Of a stretch of 64,000 nucleotides of DNA, positions 7,547 through 16,308 are shown piece by piece (within the stretch, counting starts at the first letter, position 1; the number at the start of each line of letters is the position of its first letter). Location of the stretch: NCBI RefSeq assembly GCF_020171985.1, contig NZ_JAIVAL010000013.1, forward strand, positions 1-64,000, given 5' to 3'. This DNA is from Halobacillus halophilus. GTDB lineage: Bacteria > Bacillota > Bacilli > Bacillales > Halobacillaceae. Position numbers and translations under genes: made by a program. A model generated the notes under the pieces. That model made no database searches. It saw only the letters and a program-made list of their open reading frames with translations, and had not been told where the DNA came from.

Positions 7547-9288
7547 CCCGACACCTCCTCTTTATGATGAGGAATGAGGAAAGAAATCCTCGTTCCCTGC
7601 CCAGGTTCACTTTCTATTTGCAGTTTAGAATTTTTTCCGTGTAATAGTTCCAGTCGTTTGTTTACGTTGTATAAGCCCAGACCCGTGCCTATTTCAGAAT
7701 CAACTTCTTCCAAACCTAAATGATGAAGGCGTTCCGGCATTATTCCGCTTCCGTTATCTTTAACAGATACACGAACTCCCTCTGTGAGATATTTAATTTG
7801 AATCATAATTTCCGAATCGCCCTCTTGATCTTTTATTCCATGCTTAATGCAGTTTTCCACTAAGGGCTGTAAAGTAAGAGGCGCGATTTTCGCCGTGAGG
7901 GCTTGATCCTCTATATCGTAATATACATGCAGTTTATCAACAAACCGTGTTTCTTCAATTAATAAATAAGCCTTCACGTGGGATAACTCCTCCGCAAGGG
8001 ATGTCCACCTTTTTGTAGTCGCTCCAAGGTTTTGTCGAAAGAACTTAGATAAAGCAATGAGCAAAGACCTCGCCCTGTCAGGTTCCGTTCGGGTGAGTGA
8101 GACAATTACATTCAGGGAATTAAATAAAAAGTGCGGATTAACCTGGGCCTGCAAAGCTTTTACCTCAGCTTCGCGCGCCAGTTCCTGGGCTTTTTCTGCT
8201 TCAGCGATTTCCAGCTGCTGACCAAGCAGTGCACTTAGTCCCTGGATCAATTCAATCAATACATTTGAGATTTCTTTTTCGGAACGAACATAAAACTTTA
8301 AAGTACCGACCGTTTCATTTTTTCGTTTTAAAGGAGCAATTACAGCTGCCCCTAAAGGACAGCCGGTATGATCACAGCTAATATCCCTCTGTCCGGCGAT
8401 AACCATCTCACCCTTTTGAATAACTTCACGCGTAGCGAGTGTTTGAATGGTGCTTCCCGCCTGGTGATGGTCATCTGCCTGTCCGACATGAGCAAGAATA
8501 TATTCTTTATCCGTCATGGAAATAGCGCTTACCCCCACTTCTTCATAGATAATCTGACAGGCTTTTTGAGCAGAGTTCTCCGTTAACCCCTGACGAAGGT
8601 GTGAAACAGTGGATTCAGCGAGCTTTAATGCTTTCTGAGCTTGAAGAGCACCGGCTTTTTCCTCTTCATTTAGCACGTTTCGAATAATTAATAAAAACAA
8701 CGCAGATCCAAGACCATTGGCCACAATCATTGGCAGTCCGATTTCCTGAACAAGTTCCCAAGCTCTCTCAAAGGGTTGTGCGACTCCTAAAATAATCCCC
8801 ATTTGAATAGTTTCAGCCAGACCTCCCACCAAAAGAGCTGTTTTCAGCTTTAATGGTTGATCTTTTTTATGAAAAAATCCAGCAATGACCCCTGCTACAA
8901 TAGCTGAGATTCCACATGCCAATCCTGTGAATCCTCCCAGAGAAAATCGGTGTAACCCGGCAATTAAACCTGCCCCAGCCCCGATTCGGTACCCACCAAA
9001 TAACCCGGCGGCTACGATTCCTATCACTCTAGAGTTTGCAATGGCTTCAGACTCATTCAGTTCATAAGCCCAACTCCCAAATTCGAATGATTGAGTGTCA
9101 TACGTAATTCCTGTGTAGGTACCAATCATTCCAAACAGGCCAAAGAAAACAATTGCCATATAATGCTGCTTTCGATTTAAGGCTTTACGGTCAATAAGTT
9201 CCCGAAAGAAGCGAAATCTTGTAATGATAAAAGCAACGGTAACAATGATGCCCAAACGTTCAAGCATCGGTAGAAATAATTCAAACAT
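7543..9288 (-). CDS. LytS/BtsS-like sensor histidine kinase
   Basis: A membrane sensor kinase of about 581 residues. The N-terminal half is a 5TMR-LYT membrane domain (about 1-205) with GTYTGITYD and the Gly-rich repeated transmembrane segments. A GAF-like domain follows (about 215-350), then a His_kinase domain with phospho-acceptor His in ALQAQVNPHFLFNSLN, and an HATPase domain with PLVENCIKHGI and GTGLGLYNV. The start at 9288 is chosen because GGAGGG lies upstream; the upstream in-frame ATG lacks a ribosome site. In E. coli BtsS and B. subtilis LytS this architecture responds to pyruvate, which is the inferred signal here. Confidence 0.92.
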   Translation of the reverse strand: MFELFLPMLERLGIIVTVAFIITRFRFFRELIDRKALNRKQHYMAIVFFGLFGMIGTYTGITYDTQSFEFGSWAYELNESEAIANSRVIGIVAAGLFGGYRIGAGAGLIAGLHRFSLGGFTGLACGISAIVAGVIAGFFHKKDQPLKLKTALLVGGLAETIQMGIILGVAQPFERAWELVQEIGLPMIVANGLGSALFLLIIRNVLNEEEKAGALQAQKALKLAESTVSHLRQGLTENSAQKACQIIYEEVGVSAISMTDKEYILAHVGQADDHHQAGSTIQTLATREVIQKGEMVIAGQRDISCDHTGCPLGAAVIAPLKRKNETVGTLKFYVRSEKEISNVLIELIQGLSALLGQQLEIAEAEKAQELAREAEVKALQAQVNPHFLFNSLNVIVSLTRTEPDRARSLLIALSKFFRQNLGATTKRWTSLAEELSHVKAYLLIEETRFVDKLHVYYDIEDQALTAKIAPLTLQPLVENCIKHGIKDQEGDSEIMIQIKYLTEGVRVSVKDNGSGIMPERLHHLGLEEVDSEIGTGLGLYNVNKRLELLHGKNSKLQIESEPGQGTRISFLIPHHKEEVSG

Positions 9289-9407
9289 CTCTACCCTCCA
9301 TTCTATCCTTTTCATCTATTTATTATTGTAGCATGTCTGAAAACGTTTCATACTCGGGTAAATTCATGGTATGATTTTTGATAAACAAAGAAGTTCGAGG
9401 TGATTAG

Positions 9408-10190
9408 ATGACAGTAAAAGCAGGCATTATTCAGATGGATATCGCATTTGGTGACCCTGAAGCGAATCGGGCACATGCGACCAAAAAAATTGAAGAAGCA
9501 GCCAGCAATGGAAGTGAAATTATTGTACTTCCTGAACTATGGACAACAGGGTACGATCTAAGCAGGTTCGATGAGCTGGCCGAGTCCATGGAAGGTCCGA
9601 CACACCAACTGCTCATGAACCTTTCTTCCAAACACAAGGTAACCATTCTTGGGTCAATTGCGGAGAGCGAGGAAGGACGTTTCTATAATACGTTTGTTGC
9701 CTATAATTCCGCGGGCGAGCGCATTGCAAAGTACCGGAAAGCTCACCTTTTTCGATTAATGAACGAAGAGAAGCATCTTCATTCAGGCGACCAAAAGGGA
9801 AATTTTGAACTTAACGGTGTGCCCGCTGCTGGGGTTATTTGCTATGACATTCGCTTTCCTGAGTGGATGAGGACTCACATGCTTAATGGATCCAGAGCCC
9901 TTTTTGTCGTAGCAGAGTGGCCAAAGCCCCGGGTAGATCATTGGCGCAATCTGTTAATCAGCCGGGCTATTGAAAATCAGTGCTTTGTTATTGCATCCAA
10001 TCGTGTAGGATCGGATCCTGCGAATACTTTTGGCGGACATTCCCTCATTGTAGATCCTTGGGGAAATGTAGTCGCAGAGGGATCAGGTGACGAAGAAATT
10101 CTTTATGGGGAAGTTGATTTCACAGATGTAGAAGCTATCCGTAAACAAATACCTATTTTTCAGGACCGAAGACCAGATCTCTACGAATAA
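9408..10190 (+). CDS. Carbon-nitrogen hydrolase, MtnU/Nit2-like omega-amidase
   Basis: A 260-residue nitrilase-superfamily amidase. The Glu-Lys-Cys triad is visible: E43 in LPELW, K111 in YRKAHLF and C145 in VICYDIRFPEW. Closest functional class is omega-amidase acting on 2-oxoglutaramate or 2-oxosuccinamate (B. subtilis MtnU/YkrU, mammalian Nit2), which would clear the 2-oxo amide produced by the methionine aminotransferase. The mtnE-like gene about 2.7 kb downstream supports this. GAGGTGATTAG precedes the ATG, and an extended -10 (TGGTATGAT) lies upstream. Confidence 0.85.
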   Translation: MTVKAGIIQMDIAFGDPEANRAHATKKIEEAASNGSEIIVLPELWTTGYDLSRFDELAESMEGPTHQLLMNLSSKHKVTILGSIAESEEGRFYNTFVAYNSAGERIAKYRKAHLFRLMNEEKHLHSGDQKGNFELNGVPAAGVICYDIRFPEWMRTHMLNGSRALFVVAEWPKPRVDHWRNLLISRAIENQCFVIASNRVGSDPANTFGGHSLIVDPWGNVVAEGSGDEEILYGEVDFTDVEAIRKQIPIFQDRRPDLYE

Positions 10191-10193
10191 CCT

Positions 10194-10230
10194 AAAAAAC
10201 CCTTTAGAACTCTCATCTAAAGGGTTTTTT
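10194..10230. terminator. Bidirectional terminator
   Basis: Perfect 15-bp stem (AAAAAACCCTTTAGA and its complement) with a seven-base loop between the amidase and NO-synthase genes. Confidence 0.92.
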
Positions 10231-11302
10231 CGTATGCTTTTGTTTGATAGAAGAAATTTGGCGTGTCCATCCGATCTGTGTAAGACGAATGAAAGATATG
10301 AGTCGAGGCAGGAGAAACAGGAGGGATCAGCCAAGTCCAGTCTCCTGTAGGCTCTCTTCCACAGGTTCGTTCTTTCTTTTCAAAAAGCTGAAACTGCTGG
10401 GCAGCGGAATGATGATCTACCATACTCACCTTATCCTGCTTAAAGGAATACAGAACCGCCTGGTTCAATTCGATTAAAGCCCGGTCCTTCCACAAGGAAG
10501 TATTTCTTCTCGTATTCAAGCCCATGGCTTCAGCTACATTCGGTAATAGATTATAACGGAATTCATCAGCCAGATTTCTCGCGCCGATTTCAGTTTCCAT
10601 ATACCAGCCATTAAAAGGTGCTGCTGTATAGTCAATACCGCCAATTTCCAGCCGCATATCTGAAATAAATGGCACAGCATACCACTTCAGACCAAAATCA
10701 CTAAACCACCTAAACTCTGGATGACGAAGAGGAACTTCCAGAACGTGATCTTCCGGTATTTTAAACCATTGAGGCTTAGAACCATCAATTTGTACCACAA
10801 GGGGCAGAACATCGAATCTTCCTCCGCTGCCCTGCCAGCCCAGATCTTCGCATTGGCGGGTAAAATCAACAGAAGCCGGATCGCCCACCACTTCCCCGTC
10901 TATTTCGTACCCTGCGTAACGGATCAGCTGATGATTCCAGAATCGAACTTCCTCATCCCCCTGTTTTGGTTTAAACACCGAAATAGTCGATCGAATTCGG
11001 CCCCCGTTTGTAGCATAGTCCATGTGCTCATACACCGCATCCCGAATCTCTTTCTCGTCCTGCAAGTGGCGTTGGTCAAATACTTGTAAGCTGTTCCAGA
11101 ATAATCGCCCAATGCAGCGGTTACTATTTCTCCATGCGACTTTTGCTCCGTATTCTAATTCTTCGAAAGTATGCTGATAAGTACCTGTATCTTCAATTGA
11201 TCGTTCAATCTCTTTGACTCTTTCACCGGCGCCCGTCCGTCCCAGTTCTTCATAACACTCAAAAATAAACTGTTCTGCTTTTTGAAGTAACTCCCTATTC
11301 AA
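10217..11302 (-). CDS. nos: Bacterial nitric oxide synthase, oxygenase domain
   Basis: A protein of about 361 residues, the usual length for Bacillus NOS, which has only the oxygenase domain and borrows electrons from a separate flavoprotein. The proximal heme Cys is in WRNSNRCIGRLFW (about residue 63), followed by the substrate/pterin segments FNGWYMETEIGARN and the C-terminal WTWLIPPVSPASTHIFH. It makes NO from arginine; in Bacillus this protects against oxidative stress and some antibiotics. There is no ATG at the N terminus: two TTG codons at 11308 and 11302 compete, and the second has the better eight-base spacing from AGGGGGA. Confidence 0.95.
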   Translation of the reverse strand: MNRELLQKAEQFIFECYEELGRTGAGERVKEIERSIEDTGTYQHTFEELEYGAKVAWRNSNRCIGRLFWNSLQVFDQRHLQDEKEIRDAVYEHMDYATNGGRIRSTISVFKPKQGDEEVRFWNHQLIRYAGYEIDGEVVGDPASVDFTRQCEDLGWQGSGGRFDVLPLVVQIDGSKPQWFKIPEDHVLEVPLRHPEFRWFSDFGLKWYAVPFISDMRLEIGGIDYTAAPFNGWYMETEIGARNLADEFRYNLLPNVAEAMGLNTRRNTSLWKDRALIELNQAVLYSFKQDKVSMVDHHSAAQQFQLFEKKERTCGREPTGDWTWLIPPVSPASTHIFHSSYTDRMDTPNFFYQTKAYEKTL

Positions 11303-11385
11303 CGTCAAGATCCCCCTGTATTGTTAATCCTGTTTCCATAGTACCACAGCGCCGTGCGTGAACAGAATGCCTGGATCCTTCTTCT

Positions 11386-12714
11386 TTACGCTCTTCTCGC
11401 CGCTTGTTGGATAGGATCCCAAACACTGTTATAAGGGGGCGCATACGCCAGATCAAGATCAGCCAGCTCATCAATCGTCATATGATGATAAAGGGCGGTA
11501 GAAATAACATCGACCCGCTTGTCCGTACCGGCATGGCCTATAATCTGAGTTCCTAACAGTTCTCTGCTTTCTTTATTATAAATAAGTTTAAGCGTCATTG
11601 GATCCTCTTTAGAATAATATCCAGCTGCATGGGTTGATTTAATAGAAACCGTATCGTAAGGAATATATTCACTGGTTGCTTCTTTTTCAGATAATCCAGT
11701 ACGGCCAAGAGTTAAATCAAAAAACTTTAAGATCGAAGTGCCAACCACACCTTGAAATGCCTTTCTCTTGTTCACCATGTTCAGTCCTGCTACCTGACCT
11801 TGTTTATTGGCATGAGTCCCTAAAGGTACATAATCCAGTTTTTGTTTCAGCCGGTGATACTGTGCCGCGCAGTCTCCTGCTGCATAAATGTCCATAATAC
11901 TTGTTTCCATAAAAGCATTAACACTGATTGAATCTTGCACTCCTTTAGAAATTCCAGTTCCTTCTAAAAAGGATGTGTTAGGATTGACTCCTGTAGCAGC
12001 CAGAACAAAGTCAGTTTCATACTCACCCTTATCTGTGACGATCGATTCTACTCGATGCTGACCTCTAAATTCTTCAACAGACTCACCCAAATTCAATTCT
12101 ACTCCATGACGCTCTGCTTCTTCATGGATGAGTTCAGCCATATCTTCATCAAAAATCTTTGCGAGCTGGGCACCACGATCAATAATTCGTACTTTTTTAC
12201 CCAGAGCAACTAGACTTTCTGCCATTTCCAAGCCAATATAGCCACCGCCGATAATCGTGACTTTTTCAATGGAATGATTTAAGTCATTCATAATAGCCTG
12301 TACATCTGGTATAGTTTTTAATGAAAAGATCCCCTCAAGATCCCGGCCTTCCCAGGGAGGTATTATTGGACTCGCACCTGTAGCAATTAAAAGCCGGTCA
12401 TAAGACTCCTCAACCTCTTGGCCCGTATTATGATCGACACCATAAACTACTTTATGATCACAGTCTACCCTGGTAACCTCATGGGAAGTACGTACATCAA
12501 TTCCATACTTATCGCGAAAGGTTTGTGGCTCTCTGGCAATTAAGTCATCGGTCGATTTGACATCGCCGCTCACAACATAAGGAAGACCGCATTGACCATA
12601 AGAGGTTATCTCTCCTTTTTCAAAAACCACAATTTCATTTCCTTCACTGTTACGTACAATCTGCATAGCTGCACTCATACCTGCTGCGTCTCCACCTAAA
12701 ATTACAATTTTCAT
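11386..12714 (-). CDS. CoA-disulfide reductase-like FAD/NAD(P) oxidoreductase
   Basis: A 442-residue flavoprotein of the single-cysteine pyridine nucleotide-disulfide reductase class (CoADR, NADH oxidase). FAD motif VILGGDAAGMSAA is at the N terminus, the redox-active C42 is in SYGQCGLPY, the NAD motif is VTIIGGGYIGLEMAE, and YAAGDCA marks the second FAD motif. No C-terminal rhodanese domain is present. The ATG at 12714 lies eight bases after AAGGAG; a GTG three codons upstream is too close. It sits between nos and the divergent mtnE-like gene. Substrate (CoA disulfide, persulfide or oxygen) cannot be told from sequence. Confidence 0.85.
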   Translation of the reverse strand: MKIVILGGDAAGMSAAMQIVRNSEGNEIVVFEKGEITSYGQCGLPYVVSGDVKSTDDLIAREPQTFRDKYGIDVRTSHEVTRVDCDHKVVYGVDHNTGQEVEESYDRLLIATGASPIIPPWEGRDLEGIFSLKTIPDVQAIMNDLNHSIEKVTIIGGGYIGLEMAESLVALGKKVRIIDRGAQLAKIFDEDMAELIHEEAERHGVELNLGESVEEFRGQHRVESIVTDKGEYETDFVLAATGVNPNTSFLEGTGISKGVQDSISVNAFMETSIMDIYAAGDCAAQYHRLKQKLDYVPLGTHANKQGQVAGLNMVNKRKAFQGVVGTSILKFFDLTLGRTGLSEKEATSEYIPYDTVSIKSTHAAGYYSKEDPMTLKLIYNKESRELLGTQIIGHAGTDKRVDVISTALYHHMTIDELADLDLAYAPPYNSVWDPIQQAARRA

Positions 12715-12798
12715 TCCTACCACTCCTTCTTTTTCTTCTAGTTATGCATACCCAAAAATACCGACCTGCAAAATTTCGACTAATAATAAATCTTACAT

Positions 12799-12841
12799 TT
12801 TGGTTTTTCTATGTAGTATTTAGTTTGGTTTTCCTAATGTA
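12799..12841. repeat. Imperfect direct repeat in the divergent promoter region
   Basis: TTTGGTTTTTCTATGTA (12799-12815) and TTTGGTTTTCCTAATGTA (12824-12841) are two near-identical blocks 25 bp apart, between the CoADR-like and mtnE-like genes. They could be a regulator site; no SAM (S-box) riboswitch is seen here. Confidence 0.45.
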
Positions 12842-12939
12842 TATTGCTCCTAGTATTCCCTATCCGGATAAAGACATGTTACACTATCCATATTATTCAG
12901 TTGTGAGAGTATTCAAATAATAAGCCGAGGTGGAAAAGA

Positions 12940-14127
12940 ATGAAACAATATAAGCAATCTGATGCCATTCAGCGTTTACCAGATCAATTCTTTGCAAAGC
13001 TTGTAAAGAAATTAAACGATTTCCAGCAACAAAAGGGAAAAGATGTACTAAATCTTGGTCAAGGTAACCCTGACCAGCCTACCCCTGAACATATCGTACA
13101 ATCGCTGCAAAAAGCAGCCGAAAACCCTGAATACCATATGTATCCCCCTTTTCAAGGATTTGATTTTCTGAAAGAAGCTGTAGCAACGTATTATAAACGA
13201 GAATATGACGTTGATCTTGATCCCTCTTCAGAAGTAGCTATACTATTCGGCAGTAAAAGCGGCCTGGTAGAGCTGAGCCAATGCTTCTTGAACCCCGGGG
13301 ATACGGCCTTAGTCCCAGACCCTGGTTATCCGGATTACTGGTCAGGAGTAGCTATGACTGACGCCGTTATGGAACCTATGCCGCTTCTAGAGAAAAACAA
13401 CTTCCTGCCTGATTATGACTCGATGGATCCAGAGGTCCTTAAACAGGCTAAACTTATGTTTCTTAACTACCCCAACAATCCAACCTCGGCAATGGCAGAT
13501 CAGGCTTTTTTTGAAGAGACTATCGAACTCGCTGATGCCAATGATATTTGTGTAGTCCACGACTTTGCTTATGGAGCCATCGGATTTGATGGGCAGAAAC
13601 CGTTAAGCTTTATGCAGGTTCCTGGCGCCAAAGATGTTGGAGTCGAAATTTATACCATGTCCAAGACCTATAATATGGCAGGATGGCGAGTGGCGTTTGC
13701 CGTAGGAAACCAAAGTGTGGTGGAAGCACTGGAACTTGTCCAGGATCACTATTTTGTGAGCCTTTTCGGAGCTGTGCAAGAAGCTTCTGCTACAGCTTTG
13801 TTAGAATCACAGGAATGTGTCCAAGAGCTAAATGCTACTTATGAAGCACGACGCGATTTACTGTTAGACGGGCTAAAAAGCAGCGGCTACCAGGTCCAGC
13901 CATGCAAAGGATCTTTCTTCATGTGGGTTCACGTACCTAATGGCTATTCCTCTGAAGAATTCGCCGATGCCCTGCTCGAGCAAGTCGGGGTGTTTGTAGC
14001 CCCGGGTATTGGGTTTGGTGATTACGGTGAAGGATTCGTTCGGATTGGTTTGAATAACTCTGAAGAAACCTTACGTGATGCAATATCCAGATTCCAAAAA
14101 TTTGCTGACAAAAATAATATTGGATAG
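12940..14127 (+). CDS. mtnE: PLP-dependent aminotransferase, MtnE-like
   Basis: A 395-residue class I aminotransferase. The Schiff-base lysine is K242 in YTMSKTYNMAGWR. LNLGQGNPDQPTPEHIV, LVPDPGYPDYWSG, NYPNNPT and VVHDFAYGAIGFDG are close to what I recall of B. subtilis MtnE (YkrV), the methionine-salvage enzyme that transaminates 2-oxo-4-methylthiobutyrate, preferably with glutamine. The MtnU-like amidase nearby supports the assignment. No other mtn genes are in the window. The ATG follows AGCCGAGGTGG. It shares a terminator with the convergent aldehyde dehydrogenase gene. Confidence 0.82.
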   Translation: MKQYKQSDAIQRLPDQFFAKLVKKLNDFQQQKGKDVLNLGQGNPDQPTPEHIVQSLQKAAENPEYHMYPPFQGFDFLKEAVATYYKREYDVDLDPSSEVAILFGSKSGLVELSQCFLNPGDTALVPDPGYPDYWSGVAMTDAVMEPMPLLEKNNFLPDYDSMDPEVLKQAKLMFLNYPNNPTSAMADQAFFEETIELADANDICVVHDFAYGAIGFDGQKPLSFMQVPGAKDVGVEIYTMSKTYNMAGWRVAFAVGNQSVVEALELVQDHYFVSLFGAVQEASATALLESQECVQELNATYEARRDLLLDGLKSSGYQVQPCKGSFFMWVHVPNGYSSEEFADALLEQVGVFVAPGIGFGDYGEGFVRIGLNNSEETLRDAISRFQKFADKNNIG

Positions 14128-14167
14128 AATAAACGCCCTGAGCTTTTCTTTGCTCAGGGCGTTTATT
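14128..14167. terminator. Bidirectional terminator
   Basis: Perfect 16-bp stem (AATAAACGCCCTGAGC and its complement) with an eight-base loop between convergent genes. Confidence 0.93.
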
Positions 14168-14174
14168 TACTTTA

Positions 14175-15629
14175 TTAAAATGGAAACTTGCGATATCCAT
14201 TCATGACACCAATCCATTTAACCGTTGTAAATTTGTCGAGAGCCCACTCTCCTCCAAAGCGGCCAAGTCCGGAACTTTTCTCACCGCCGAAGGCTACATG
14301 CGCTTCATCGTTTACAGACTGATCATTTACATGAATCATACCTGTATTGATTTGTTTTGCTGTTTCAACACCACGGTGTACATCGGCTGTAAATACCGAT
14401 CCACTTAATCCATAGGAAGTATCATTCGCCACTGTAATGGCTTCATTTTCACTTGAAACCTTAATGATTCCAATTACAGGACCAAAAACCTCATTGCTTG
14501 CAATTGGCATGTCATTGGTAACATTGGTTAAAACAGTAGGGTGCATAATGTTTCCTTCTGAATCACCACCTGTAAGCAAGGTAGCTCCCTGATCCAGGGA
14601 AGCCTGCAGATCTTCCTGAATACGCTCGATGGCTTCATGATTAATCAAAGGACCAACTGTTGTATCTTTTTCAGATGGGTCACCAACTTTTAAGGTTTCC
14701 ACTTTTTCTTTGAATGCTTCGACGAACTGATCATGAACCTGTTCATGCACGATCAAGCGATTGATTGACATGCAAATTTCACCCTGATGCAGGAACCTGC
14801 CGAATGCAGCCGCTTCCACCGCTTTTTCTACATCAGCGTCATCCAGAACAATCATAGCATTGTTGCCTCCAAGCTCCAGTGCCGTATCTTTGATATGCTT
14901 CCCGGCAAGTTCTCCAATGTGACTGCCTACTTCTGTTGATCCAGTAAAGGAAATCAGTTTAGGTACAGGGTGTGTGACAAAGGCATCCCCGATCTCTGAA
15001 CCTCTTCCTACTACTACGTTCAGTACTCCTGCTGGAAATCCGGCTGATTCAAATAAATCAGCAATCAGTAAGCCTGCCGTAACAGGAGACTCTGATGCTG
15101 GTTTGGCCACCACTGTGTTTCCAGTAGCAATCGCAGGAGCGATAGACCTCACAGCCAAATGGAATGGAAAATTCCACGGGCCAATCACTCCTATAACTCC
15201 TTTCGGATAACGATATACCCGGTTTTCTTTACCGGGAGTATTAGAAGGAAGTATCTCGCCAGACATCCTTGTAGGAAAAGAAGAAGATTCTTTAATAATG
15301 GATACTGCGGCCTGGTATTCCACTTCTGCTTTGACCAGGGTACTCCCCGCTTCCTTGACAAGCCAGTCTATAATTTCATCTTTACGTTCCTTAACTACCG
15401 ATAACAAGCTGTCAAAATAGCCCTGTTTCTTAGCTGGAAGCAAGTCCGCCCAGTCTTTTTGGGCTTGTTCAGCTGATCGGTAAGCCTCGTTTAAATCATC
15501 TTCATTGGCAGAAGGAATTGTGGTAATAGTCTGTTCGGTATATGGATTTATGTTTTCAATCTGTTTCTCGCTTGAACCTGGTTTCCATTCCCCATTAATA
15601 TATTGTTTAAAATAAGTTTGTGGACTCAT
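14175..15629 (-). CDS. Aldehyde dehydrogenase (AldY/vanillin dehydrogenase-like)
   Basis: A 484-residue NAD(P)-dependent aldehyde dehydrogenase. N153 is in IGPWNFPF, the general base E252 in ALELGGNNA and the catalytic C286 in FLHQGEICMSINR. The EVFGP motif is near the C terminus. The HQGEICM form of the Cys motif and the KFPF C terminus resemble the AldY/benzaldehyde-vanillin dehydrogenase group rather than glycine-betaine aldehyde dehydrogenase. GGAGGTATAAT precedes the ATG. Substrate is not determined. Confidence 0.9.
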   Translation of the reverse strand: MSPQTYFKQYINGEWKPGSSEKQIENINPYTEQTITTIPSANEDDLNEAYRSAEQAQKDWADLLPAKKQGYFDSLLSVVKERKDEIIDWLVKEAGSTLVKAEVEYQAAVSIIKESSSFPTRMSGEILPSNTPGKENRVYRYPKGVIGVIGPWNFPFHLAVRSIAPAIATGNTVVAKPASESPVTAGLLIADLFESAGFPAGVLNVVVGRGSEIGDAFVTHPVPKLISFTGSTEVGSHIGELAGKHIKDTALELGGNNAMIVLDDADVEKAVEAAAFGRFLHQGEICMSINRLIVHEQVHDQFVEAFKEKVETLKVGDPSEKDTTVGPLINHEAIERIQEDLQASLDQGATLLTGGDSEGNIMHPTVLTNVTNDMPIASNEVFGPVIGIIKVSSENEAITVANDTSYGLSGSVFTADVHRGVETAKQINTGMIHVNDQSVNDEAHVAFGGEKSSGLGRFGGEWALDKFTTVKWIGVMNGYRKFPF

Positions 15630-15708
15630 ATTATACCTCCATTTTACTGTGTGGGGTAGTATGTTCCACTCTCGTTCCTTACTTAAACCTCAGCAACATT
15701 ATGGAAGC

Positions 15709-16155
15709 TCAATCAAACTCCAGAAGCATATCTACATGCGGAATATTATCTTCCAAATAAACATCCGTTACTTCCCTAAAGCCAAATGCTCCATAAAAAC
15801 CTCTTAAATATTCTTGTCCATGCAGCCAAATTTGCTCCGCTTTCCATTCATCCCGCAAAAATGTAATAGCTCTTTCCATTAATTCTTTCGCATATCCTTG
15901 TCCGCGTTTTTCTTTTATAACAATGACACGCCCAATCGCATAATAATCTTCTTCGGTCTCAGGGGGAAGGATACGGCAGTAAGCGTAGAGTTGCCCATTT
16001 TCCTCTAACCAGATATGCATACATTCTTCATCACGGCCATCGACTTCAAGATAAGGACACTCTTGCTCTACTACGAAGACTTCAACTCTTAGCTTAAGGA
16101 TCTTGTACAATTCATCTTTTGTAAGATCTTTGTAAGTTTTATGTACCCAACTCAG
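15709..16155 (-). CDS. elaA: GNAT acetyltransferase, ElaA family
   Basis: A protein of about 148 residues with the ElaA signature: ELYKILKLRVEVFVVEQECPYLEVDGRDE near the N terminus, the acetyl-CoA loop GRVIVIKEKRGQGYAKELME, and QIWLHGQEYLRGFYGAFGF. Function of ElaA is not firmly established. The start is unusual: there is no ATG. GTG at 16164 sits directly against the AAGAGG ribosome site, whereas CTG at 16155 lies eight bases downstream of it and gives the family's usual length. The first Trp (SWVHKTY) is the conserved beginning. Confidence 0.82.
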   Translation of the reverse strand: MSWVHKTYKDLTKDELYKILKLRVEVFVVEQECPYLEVDGRDEECMHIWLEENGQLYAYCRILPPETEEDYYAIGRVIVIKEKRGQGYAKELMERAITFLRDEWKAEQIWLHGQEYLRGFYGAFGFREVTDVYLEDNIPHVDMLLEFD

Positions 16156-16308
16156 TTCAACCACCTCTTATTTTCACTTATTTCTTTCCACTATATCGAA
16201 AGTATATATAGAAAGACAAAATTTTTATTTTATAAATATAATTTTACAGTTTTAATACAAGTTCCTGCAGGGAAAGTGTACCTTATATGCAAAGGAGGAA
16301 ACCGTTAT

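Noticed and set aside
12724-12939. SAM (S-box) riboswitch before the mtnE-like gene
   Set aside because: None of the conserved S-box blocks is present; only an AT-rich divergent promoter region with a direct repeat.
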